From the NCBI GenBank assembly GCA_963773685.1, contig CAVZBY010000005.1:310001-374000 (forward strand): 64,000 nucleotides of DNA. Direction: 5' to 3'. The stretch's first letter is position 1. Each line of letters begins with the position of its first letter. The DNA is from JALHVH01 sp963773685. Its GTDB lineage: Bacteria > Acidobacteriota > Aminicenantia > Aminicenantales > Saccharicenantaceae. Position numbers and translations under genes: made by a program. Below are positions 36,725-43,639 of this stretch, in pieces. The notes below the pieces were generated by a model. It searched no databases. It saw only the letters and a program-made list of their open reading frames with translations, and was not told the origin of the DNA.

Positions 36725-37969
36725 ATGAAAAGACTTGTGATCCTGGGCGCCGGGACCGGCGGGACGATCATGGCCAACCGCCTGGCCCGCCGGCTCGACC
36801 GGAAGGATTGGTCGATCACCGTCATCGACAGGGACGACGTCCATCATTACCAGCCCGGGTTCCTGTTCATCCCGTTCGGTTTCACCACCCTCGAGAAGAT
36901 CACCCGGACGAGGTCGGAGTTCCTGCCGAAAGGGGTGGAGTTCGTCATCTCCCGGATCGAGCGCATCGATCCGTCCGGCAGCGCCATCGTCCTCGAGAAC
37001 GGCCGGAAGATCGCCTATGACCTTCTGATCGTGGCCACGGGCGCGGAGATCGTCCCCGCGGAAACCCCGGGCATGCTCGACGGCTGGCGGGAATCCATCT
37101 TCGATTTCTACACCGCGGAGGGCGCCGTCGCCCTGGCCGGGAAGGTCCGGGCGTTCCAGGGAGGGAAGGTCGTCATCCACGTCAACGAGATGCCCATCAA
37201 GTGCCCGGTGGCCCCCCTGGAATTCACGTTCTTCGCCGATTATTGCCTCAAGCGCAGGAACCTGCGCGAGGCCTCGGAGGTCGTTTTCGTCACGCCGCTT
37301 TCGGCCGCTTTCACCAAGCCGGTCGCGTCGAAGGTCCTCGGCTCCCTGCTCGAGGAGAGGGGCATCCGTCTCGTCCCGGACTTCAGCGCCGAGCGGGTGG
37401 ACGCCGCGGCCAAGAAGCTCGTCTCTTACGACGGCCGCGAGGTCCCTTACGATATCCTGATCACCGTGCCGACGAACATGGGCGACGAGCTCGTCGAGCG
37501 CTCGGGGATGGGCGATGAGCTGCGGTTCATCCCCACCGATCCGAAAACCCTGCGTTCGAAGACGTTCGAGAACGTCTTCGTCCTCGGCGACGCGACGGAC
37601 CTTCCGAGCTCGAAGGCGGGTTCCGTGGCCCACTTTCAGTCCGAGCTCCTTGTCGGGAACGTCCTGAGAGCGATCAAGGGAGAGCCCCTGGCCGCGGAGT
37701 TCGACGGCCACTCCAACTGTTTCATCGAGACCGGCGGCCGGAAGGCCATCCTCATCGATTTCAACACCGAGGTCGAGCCTCTGCCCGGCCGATTCCCGTT
37801 CCCCGTCATCGGCCCCCTGCCCCTTCTCAAGCCGAGCCGGCTGAACCACCTGGGGAAGCTCGCCTTCCGCTGGATCTACTGGAATATGTTGCTGAAGGGG
37901 CGCCCGATCCCCTTCATCCCCGCGAAAATGAGCAAGGCCGGGAAACGGTTCCCGGAGAACGCCGAATAA
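36725..37969 (+). CDS. sulfide:quinone oxidoreductase-like FAD protein
   Basis: 414 residues. The N-terminal dinucleotide fold is RLVILGAGTGGTIMANRLAR. YQPGFLFIPFG follows, then LLIVATGAEIVP. The redox region is IKCPVAPLEFTFFADYCLKRR, matching the C-x-x-AP of sulfide:quinone oxidoreductases; a third Cys occurs near residue 336 (SNCFIETGG). NVFVLGDATDLPSSKAGSVAHFQ is the second FAD motif. The C-terminus is amphipathic, typical for monotopic membrane binding. It starts an operon with tusE- and dsrE-like genes, suggesting sulfane sulfur is passed on. Flavocytochrome-c-like or other Hdr-type roles cannot be excluded. Confidence 0.8.
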   Translation: MKRLVILGAGTGGTIMANRLARRLDRKDWSITVIDRDDVHHYQPGFLFIPFGFTTLEKITRTRSEFLPKGVEFVISRIERIDPSGSAIVLENGRKIAYDLLIVATGAEIVPAETPGMLDGWRESIFDFYTAEGAVALAGKVRAFQGGKVVIHVNEMPIKCPVAPLEFTFFADYCLKRRNLREASEVVFVTPLSAAFTKPVASKVLGSLLEERGIRLVPDFSAERVDAAAKKLVSYDGREVPYDILITVPTNMGDELVERSGMGDELRFIPTDPKTLRSKTFENVFVLGDATDLPSSKAGSVAHFQSELLVGNVLRAIKGEPLAAEFDGHSNCFIETGGRKAILIDFNTEVEPLPGRFPFPVIGPLPLLKPSRLNHLGKLAFRWIYWNMLLKGRPIPFIPAKMSKAGKRFPENAE

Positions 37970-37987
37970 GAACGGAAGGAGGGCCCC

Positions 37988-38305
37988 ATGCCCAAGAAAC
38001 AGCTCGGAAACGCCACGGTCGACGTCGACGATGAAGGCTACATGACGGATCATTCCCAGTGGACGCGCGAGGTCGCGGCCGCGATCGCCCGGGAAGAGGG
38101 GATCGCCGAGCTCGGCCCGGCCCATTGGAAGGTCCTGGAATTCATGCAGAAGGAGCTCAAGGAGAACGGTGCCGTGCCGACGATCCGCAAGATCAACAAG
38201 TCCGGCGTCGTCAGCACCAAGGAGCTCTATGACCTGTTCCCCGGAGGCCCGGCCAAGAAAGCCGCCAAGATCGCCGGGCTGCCCAAACCCGTCGGCTGCG
38301 TCTGA
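37988..38305 (+). CDS. TusE/DsrC-family sulfur carrier
   Basis: 105 residues, typical for the family: VDVDDEGYMTDHSQWTREVA at the N-terminus, GPAHWKVLEFMQKE, VPTIRKINKSG, and the C-terminal arm KIAGLPKPVGCV. The penultimate Cys, the persulfide carrier, is present. The second Cys found 11 residues earlier in true DsrC is Ala here (KAAKIAG), so this is the one-Cys TusE-like form, not a DsrC able to form the intramolecular trisulfide. It lies 18 bp after the SQR-like gene and 29 bp before the DsrE-like gene. Confidence 0.9.
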   Translation: MPKKQLGNATVDVDDEGYMTDHSQWTREVAAAIAREEGIAELGPAHWKVLEFMQKELKENGAVPTIRKINKSGVVSTKELYDLFPGGPAKKAAKIAGLPKPVGCV

Positions 38306-38334
38306 CCGCGGCGGCCCCGAACCCAGGAGGACCC

Positions 38335-38802
38335 ATGGAAGAAAAGATCAAGAAAGTCTCCATCATCGTGTCGAAAGGCTCCCTCGACGGCGTCTACCCG
38401 GGGCTGATCATGGCCAACGGCGCCCGCATGGAAGGGATCGAGGCCAGCCTCTTCTTCACCTTCTTCGGCATGGACGCGATCATCAAGAAGCGCATGGGCC
38501 GGATCAAGGTCGCCACGGTCGGCAATCCCGGGATGCACATGGCCTCCCTCCTCGGCATCCTGCCGGGGATGTCTTCCATGGCCACGGCCATGATGATGAA
38601 GACCATGGACAAGCTGGACATCCCGCCCGTGCCCGAATATATCGAGATGATCTCCGACGCCGGCGGCAAGCTCTACGCCTGCAAGGCGACCGTGGACATG
38701 TTCAAGCTGAAGAAAGAGGATTTCTGCCCGCAGGTCGATTCCATCATCACCGTCGGCCAGTTCTATGAAAAGGCCGCCGGCGGGCACATCATCTTCACTT
38801 GA
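38335..38802 (+). CDS. DsrE/DsrF-like sulfur-transfer protein
   Basis: 155 residues, COG2210-like DsrE2 type. VSIIVSKGSLDGVYPGLIMANGA, FFTFFGMDAI, and then GMSSMATAMMMKTMD are typical. The Cys in GGKLYACKATVDMF and a second in KEDFCPQV match positions used in DsrE2-type sulfurtransferases. It probably receives or donates persulfide to the TusE-like protein encoded just upstream. The ribosome site is AGGAGG. The stop overlaps the convergent SH3-like gene by eight bases. Confidence 0.85.
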   Translation: MEEKIKKVSIIVSKGSLDGVYPGLIMANGARMEGIEASLFFTFFGMDAIIKKRMGRIKVATVGNPGMHMASLLGILPGMSSMATAMMMKTMDKLDIPPVPEYIEMISDAGGKLYACKATVDMFKLKKEDFCPQVDSIITVGQFYEKAAGGHIIFT

Positions 38803-39154
38803 CGGCTTCGAGCTTTTCCCGGGGGAGCCAGCCGGCGGCGCGGTCGCCGTCCCGGACGCACCAGACCCAGCCGCACGTCTCCTCGCGGCCTTGAACCTCG
38901 TCGCCCTCCCGGGCCTCGAGCTCCGTCGAATCGTAGGCCACGCGGGCCAGGGCCGTCCCATCCCCGGCCTTCTCCAGGACGGGGAGCGGGACCCAGGCGC
39001 CGACGCCGGACCCGGATTCGCCCCAGATCCAGTCGGGCCAGCCCTCGGGGCCGTCGTAGGTTCTGCCCAGGGTGACCCGTTCTCCCGGCCGCAGGTGAAG
39101 CGGCGGCCGGTCGGGCCCCGTATGCGCCTGGATCACTCTGTAATTCGTGGGCAC
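38795..39154 (-). CDS. SH3-domain protein
   Basis: 119 residues from GTG 39154, preceded by GAGGAGGAC. Two SH3-like modules can be seen: first RPPLHLRPGERVTLGRTYDG, with WIWGESGSGVGAWVP; second LEAREGDEVQ, with WVWCVRDGDRAAGWLPREKL. They look like the variant SH3 domains found as small cytosolic proteins in several bacteria. Partner unknown. It converges with the sulfur operon. Confidence 0.75.
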   Translation of the reverse strand: MPTNYRVIQAHTGPDRPPLHLRPGERVTLGRTYDGPEGWPDWIWGESGSGVGAWVPLPVLEKAGDGTALARVAYDSTELEAREGDEVQGREETCGWVWCVRDGDRAAGWLPREKLEAVK

Positions 39155-39202
39155 GTCCTCCTCGTCGCGGCAAGGGATATTGCCGATGCCGCTCCCCGGC
39201 GG

Positions 39203-40468
39203 CTAGAACTTGTGGATCTTGCCGTTGACGAAAACGAGCTCCGGCGCGCCCAGGGCGTCGAACGACTCGAGCGGGTTTCGCGCGACGACCTGAAGGTCGG
39301 CCAATTTCCCGGCTTCGACCGTTCCCAACTCGTCGGCCATCCCGAGGATGAGCGCCCCGTTCTTCGTCGCGGCGACGATGGTTTCCATGGCCGCGACGCC
39401 GAGCTCGACGAAATATTTCAGCTCGTCGAAATAGATCTTCGGATACATCCCGCGATAGAGGGACCCGCCGGCGTCGGTCCCGATGCCCATGACGATCTTC
39501 CGCTCGCGGGCCTTCCGGAACAGGGTCTCGTGCATGGCCTGGGACCAGTGCCTCTTCTCGACGAGGAAGCTGTTGATATCGTCCTTTTTATAGCTTTCGC
39601 GGTAAATGGTCATGGTCGGGACGTCGTAAACGCCTTTCGCGGCCATGAGGTCGAGGACGTCGTCCTCCATCTCGTTCCAGTGCTCGACGCATTCGACGCC
39701 CGCCTGGACCGCGATGCGGGTCATGGTCGTCGGGATGGTGTCCGAGAAGCCGCCGCCGTGGGCTGTAATATGCATGCCGAGGGTCTTCGCCTCCTCGACC
39801 GCGGCCCGGGCCTCTTCCGGCGTGAACGTCGGCGAGATCTTGATATGATGGAACCCGTCCTTGAACATCTCCCGCACGGCCTTGCGGAACGCCCAGGGGC
39901 CGTCGGCGGCCAGCGCGCCGTCCATCCCGTCCCCGTGCCCGCCTGTCACCGTGATGAGATAGCCGCAGGGGAAGAGCCTGATGGTGTCAATGTATCCGGC
40001 CGCCTGGGCCCTCCGGAGGGCCTGCATGGATTCGATCGGCGAGCCCACGTCGCGGATGGCTGTGACGCCGCTGGCCAGGTACTTGTTCATGAGCTGGAGC
40101 CCCCGGAGCGTCGCCAGGCTGTGGGAATCCCGGTAGGATTCGCGGTCGCTGCTCTCCGTCGTGATATGGGTGTGGCAGTCGATGAATCCGGGCAGGATGA
40201 ACTTGCCCTTGACGTCGATGACCGTCGCGCCCTTCGGGACCTTGACCGCCGCGGCCGGGCCGACCGCCTTGATCTTCGGGCCTTGGATGAGGACGGTGAC
40301 GCCGGGAACCGGCGCGCCGCCTGTCCCGTCGATGAGCGTGGCCCCGACGAGGGCCGTCACGGGCTCCTCGGCCTTTGCCGGCTTCTCCGCCGCGACGGCG
40401 AAGGACGCCAGGGCGAGTGTGAGGACAACGGCGACGGGAGCCGGTCCGTTCTTACGGATCAGATTCAT
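39203..40468 (-). CDS. exported amidohydrolase (imidazolonepropionase/prolidase-like)
   Basis: 421 residues from ATG 40468 (GAGGAGG upstream), with a signal peptide (VAVVLTLALASFAVAA). Metal-dependent amidohydrolase: the composite barrel has VIDVKGKFILPGFIDCHTHI (HxH), HHIKIS at the bridging-Lys position, HITAHGGG, CVEHWNEME and GIGTDAGGS with the catalytic Asp. The class matches secreted dipeptidase or prolidase-type amidohydrolases. The substrate cannot be decided. Confidence 0.85.
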   Translation of the reverse strand: MNLIRKNGPAPVAVVLTLALASFAVAAEKPAKAEEPVTALVGATLIDGTGGAPVPGVTVLIQGPKIKAVGPAAAVKVPKGATVIDVKGKFILPGFIDCHTHITTESSDRESYRDSHSLATLRGLQLMNKYLASGVTAIRDVGSPIESMQALRRAQAAGYIDTIRLFPCGYLITVTGGHGDGMDGALAADGPWAFRKAVREMFKDGFHHIKISPTFTPEEARAAVEEAKTLGMHITAHGGGFSDTIPTTMTRIAVQAGVECVEHWNEMEDDVLDLMAAKGVYDVPTMTIYRESYKKDDINSFLVEKRHWSQAMHETLFRKARERKIVMGIGTDAGGSLYRGMYPKIYFDELKYFVELGVAAMETIVAATKNGALILGMADELGTVEAGKLADLQVVARNPLESFDALGAPELVFVNGKIHKF

Positions 40469-40522
40469 GGGAGACCTCCTCAACGGCGGCAATCCGCCGG
40501 CCGCTTGATATCGTGGCCCGAG

Positions 40523-40550
40523 TTTAGACCGCGGGAGTGCTCCCTGTCAA
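40523..40550 (-). promoter_or_regulatory. promoter of the amidohydrolase gene
   Basis: Minus-strand TTGACA (40550-40545), 16 bp, TCTAAA (40528-40523). Confidence 0.5.
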
Positions 40551-40575
40551 TAAGCGGCGATCGCCGGTCGCCCGT

Positions 40576-42498
40576 TCACCGCGCCCGCGGCTCGAGACGG
40601 AGCCGGAAGCCCGCTTCCAAGCGCCTCGAGGCCATGGGGTAACCGGGCTCGGTGGCATAAGCCTTATCGAAGAGGTTATCCACCTTGACGTAGAGCGAGA
40701 ACATCCCGAAATATTTCTCGAACGAGGCGCTGGCGACGACATATCCGGAGGCGATGACCCTGGTCCCGCTGATGAGGACCTCGGAGCTCGACGCCGCGAC
40801 TCCCCAGAGGGAGAAGCGATAGTCATCCGCCGGGCCGAAGCCCGCCACCAGGCTGAGCTGGGACTGGGGGACGAGGTCCAATCTGCGGTCCTCGTCCTTG
40901 TTCCAGGTATCGAGGAACGTGTAGGAGACCCTGCCGTCGAAGAGCCCGACGGACTTCGCGATCCCGGCCTCGAATCCCTTGACCGAAGCCTTGCCGATAT
41001 TGATATAGGTCTTGTATCCGGTGGGCAGGCGGACGGAGTAGATCATGTCCTCGACCTCTGTCGTGAAGACGGCCAGGCTGCCTTCGAACGGCCCCCTCCA
41101 ATCGGCGCCCAGCTCGACCGTCGTTCCGATCTCGTCCCTGAGGGCGGGGTTCCCCCCGGACGTGCTGTACAGGGAGCGCATGGAAGGGAACCGCGATTTG
41201 CGGGAGAGGGCCAGGTGGAAGCTCAGCTCGGGGGCCGGCGTGAACCGGATCCCCCCGATGGGGTTCAGGGAGGTCCTCGCGCCGCCGATCTGCTTCTTCA
41301 GGCGGTCGACGCTGAACCCTCCCGTGACCTGCCACTTGTCCGACAGCCGGAAGTCGTCCTCTATTCCGGCCGAATACGTTTGGTGCTCATAGGTTTCCCA
41401 GGGGGCCGTGGCCGAGCCCTGCTGTTCGACGTGGTCGATCCGGGCGTTGAGGCTGAAACGCAGTTCGTTCCTCTCTCCCAGCGGATGCGAGCCGAGGATG
41501 AAGGCGCCGGCGCCGTAATTCTTGTAGATGGATTCCCAATCCAGGGTGCTCATCGAGGCGTTCTTGTACTGGTCCAGGGTGTTGTCCAACTTCACGTAGT
41601 AGGTCCGGACCTTGAGGGAGCCTTCGGCGAATAGGGGAAATGTCCCGCCGAGCCCGAGGGTCAGGCGCCGCCAGTCCTTGAACCGCCAGTAACGGGACTT
41701 GTAGTATTGCGTGGCGTCGCCGATCCCCCATTCGGAGGAATAATAGGAGGCCTGGGCCAGGATCTCACTCTTTTCCCCGGGATAGATATAGACCTTCCCG
41801 GTCAGGGCGGTCTTGCCGTAGTCGGAATTGCCCAGGAGGCCGGTGGAATCGCCCACCGGGATCCGAAGTCCGTCCGAGTGGTCCTGGGCGACGGCGCCCA
41901 TGAAGACGGTCTTCCGCCAGGCGATCGCGCCCGAGGCGGAGAGGAGATAGCTCGAATCCCGGCCGGCGGCGGCCCTCAGCGTCAGGGAGGGCGTCTTCGG
42001 CTTGAGCGTCAGGACGTCCACGATCCCGCCGAGCGTGTTGGCGCCGTAAAGGACCGATGAAGCCCCCTTGACGACCTTGACGGCCTCGACGTCCTCGGTG
42101 AGGACGGTCTTGAGGTCGTAGGAATTGAAGTAGGGATCATAAACGGGGATGCCGTCGAGGAGGAGAGTGGATTTATCGGTGTCGAGGCCGCGGATCTTGA
42201 CGTGGGACTCGCCCTTGCCGCCCGATGTCGCGTAGGCGCCCGGGGCGTAGGAGAGGACGTCGGCGAGGCTTCGGGGAGCCAGGGGGATCAGGATCGAGGC
42301 GGGGATGAGCGCGGTCGAGGCGAGGGGCTTATCCTGGGGCGCGGGGGCCGTCACGACGATCTCTTCGGTCCGGACGCGGGCCTTCTTGTCCTTTTCTTCC
42401 TGTTCGGGGTCCTGGGCGAAGAGAGCCGGGATGGCGGCCAGCATCGTCCAGACGACGACGCCGGCGAGGGTGCGGGAGAACAGCTTCTCGAACTTCAT
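40576..42498 (-). CDS. TonB-dependent receptor (BtuB-like plug and barrel)
   Basis: 640 residues with a signal peptide (FSRTLAGVVVWTMLAAIPALFA). A TonB-box-like EEIVVTAP follows near residue 45. The plug contains RSLADVLSYAPGAY, VKIRGLDTDKSTLLLDGIPV and VEAVKVVKGASSVLYGANTLGGIV, and the barrel ends in a C-terminal aromatic strand (RLEAGFRLRLEP). Size and plug resemble BtuB- or siderophore-type receptors. Transport substrate unknown. It has a structured leader of about 100 nt, which suggests cis-regulation. Confidence 0.9.
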   Translation of the reverse strand: MKFEKLFSRTLAGVVVWTMLAAIPALFAQDPEQEEKDKKARVRTEEIVVTAPAPQDKPLASTALIPASILIPLAPRSLADVLSYAPGAYATSGGKGESHVKIRGLDTDKSTLLLDGIPVYDPYFNSYDLKTVLTEDVEAVKVVKGASSVLYGANTLGGIVDVLTLKPKTPSLTLRAAAGRDSSYLLSASGAIAWRKTVFMGAVAQDHSDGLRIPVGDSTGLLGNSDYGKTALTGKVYIYPGEKSEILAQASYYSSEWGIGDATQYYKSRYWRFKDWRRLTLGLGGTFPLFAEGSLKVRTYYVKLDNTLDQYKNASMSTLDWESIYKNYGAGAFILGSHPLGERNELRFSLNARIDHVEQQGSATAPWETYEHQTYSAGIEDDFRLSDKWQVTGGFSVDRLKKQIGGARTSLNPIGGIRFTPAPELSFHLALSRKSRFPSMRSLYSTSGGNPALRDEIGTTVELGADWRGPFEGSLAVFTTEVEDMIYSVRLPTGYKTYINIGKASVKGFEAGIAKSVGLFDGRVSYTFLDTWNKDEDRRLDLVPQSQLSLVAGFGPADDYRFSLWGVAASSSEVLISGTRVIASGYVVASASFEKYFGMFSLYVKVDNLFDKAYATEPGYPMASRRLEAGFRLRLEPRAR

Positions 42499-42600
42499 CG
42501 TTCCTCCTTTCCAAGCTTGGGAGGCGAAGCTGTTTCCGGCTTCACCCTATCGGTCCGGGGGGCCTGGCTGAGCGCTTTAGCCCCGGGGACTCGGAGTCGA
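42499..42600 (-). promoter_or_regulatory. structured 5' leader of the TonB receptor, class unknown
   Basis: The region between the predicted start site and the ATG folds into two stable hairpins. One has CCGGGG (42555-42560) pairing with CCCCGG (42581-42586). The other has an 8-bp stem 42523-42530 with 42539-42546 (one G-U), immediately before AAAGGAGG. I cannot match it to cobalamin, TPP, Moco, SAM or c-di-GMP consensus features, so a riboswitch or attenuator is only a possibility. Confidence 0.4.
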
Positions 42601-42605
42601 TGTAT

Positions 42606-42635
42606 CTTCTATCAGATGCCGGAGGCCGCTGTCAA
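42606..42635 (-). promoter_or_regulatory. promoter of the TonB receptor gene
   Basis: Minus-strand TTGACA (42635-42630), 18 bp, TAGAAG (42611-42606). Confidence 0.45.
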
Positions 42636-42657
42636 GCGACCGGCTCACGAATTTCTT

Positions 42658-42695
42658 AATCCCCCGTTCCCCCTTGGAATTCAAGGGGGACTATC
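42658..42695 (-). repeat. diverged CCCCCCTTTG-family hairpin
   Basis: AATCCCCCGTTCCCCCTTG then AATTCAAGGGGGACTATCGG. It is located just past the end of the amidinotransferase-like gene. Confidence 0.65.
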
Positions 42696-43590
42696 GGAAC
42701 GTGTCCCCGGCACCGGTTCGGAGGATGGGACGGGTGAGGCACGTCGGGCCGCCGCTTCCCTTGAAGGCGATCTCGTCGCCCTTGACGACGCGGACCGCGC
42801 ACCCCGCGGCCTCCATCCTCCGGAGGGTCACCGGATTGCGCTCGAGCATGACCAGACGCCGGGGCGCCAGGGCGAGGACGTTGCAGGCCTGGGTCGTATA
42901 TTCCTCGTCGGGAACATCTATGAGCTTGACCCCGCGGTCCGCGAGCCATTCGAAAAGGGGGACCGGGAGAAGACGGCGGAAGACGACGGCGAGGTCCTTG
43001 TCGAGGAGGCTGATGAAAGATTGGAGATGAAGGACGTCGGACGGGCCGCTCCCGTAGGGGAGGTGGAAGTCCAGGACCGAGACCCCGAGCGGGCCGAGGA
43101 TCTTCCGCAGGGATTCGACTCCGGCGGCGTTCGTCCGGAAGCCCCGGCCGACCGCCAGCGTATGGGGATCGAGCCAGAGCGTGTCTCCGCCTTCGGCGGT
43201 GGCGGGGTCGTCCACCGTGCCCAGGACGGGGATCCCCCAGGTCTTGAAAGCTTCGGCCATGGCCGGGCTCTCGCCCCGCCGCGCGGCCTTGCCCGTCCGG
43301 AACAGGACGGCCCCGGCATCGGTCACGAGACCCGGGTCATGCGTATATATCGAATCGAGGCCCGTGCGGCCGTCCGGCGGGAGGAAGAGCGCCTCGGCGC
43401 CGCTTTCTTCGATGGCCCGAACGAACGCATCGAACTCCTCTTCGGCCGCGTCGAGGTCCGGCGGGGCCGTGTAGTTCAGGTCCTTCCATTCCGCCGCGAT
43501 CGCCGCCGCGTCGCGAAAGGCATCCCTGGGCCTTTTCAGGGCGACGCGCCGGAGCGGCGCGACCATGCTCTGGCTTCCATATCCGTTCAT
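42691..43590 (-). CDS. amidinotransferase/dimethylargininase-family protein
   Basis: 299 residues from ATG 43590. The guanidine-modifying fold shows LNYTAPPDLDAAEEEFDAFV, DSIYTHDPGLVT (substrate-site Asp), GEGGD-like TAEGGDTLWLD, HLQSFISLLDK (catalytic His region) and, at the C-terminus, GSGGPTCLTRPIL with the nucleophilic Cys. This matches dimethylarginine dimethylaminohydrolases and related arginine-handling enzymes; the actual substrate is undecided. The codons before 43590 would cover the -10 box. TATAAT seven bases upstream and no ribosome site suggest a leaderless mRNA. Confidence 0.85.
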   Translation of the reverse strand: MNGYGSQSMVAPLRRVALKRPRDAFRDAAAIAAEWKDLNYTAPPDLDAAEEEFDAFVRAIEESGAEALFLPPDGRTGLDSIYTHDPGLVTDAGAVLFRTGKAARRGESPAMAEAFKTWGIPVLGTVDDPATAEGGDTLWLDPHTLAVGRGFRTNAAGVESLRKILGPLGVSVLDFHLPYGSGPSDVLHLQSFISLLDKDLAVVFRRLLPVPLFEWLADRGVKLIDVPDEEYTTQACNVLALAPRRLVMLERNPVTLRRMEAAGCAVRVVKGDEIAFKGSGGPTCLTRPILRTGAGDTFR

Positions 43591-43597
43591 GGGGAGG

Positions 43598-43603
43598 ATT
43601 ATA
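43598..43603 (-). promoter_or_regulatory. -10 box of a probable leaderless transcript
   Basis: Perfect TATAAT on the minus strand, seven bases before the ATG at 43590. Confidence 0.5.
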
Positions 43604-43639
43604 CGTTCCCCCGGGCGGGGGCGCAAGATGCGGCCGCTT

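Noticed and set aside
38765..40642. 625-codon plus-strand open frame
   Set aside because: It is antisense to the amidohydrolase and the SH3 gene, and shows shadow-type Arg/Asp/Val text.
42499..42600. Cobalamin, TPP, Moco, SAM or c-di-GMP riboswitch
   Set aside because: I compared the leader with the consensus segments I know and found no matching core. It is listed only as an unclassified structured leader.
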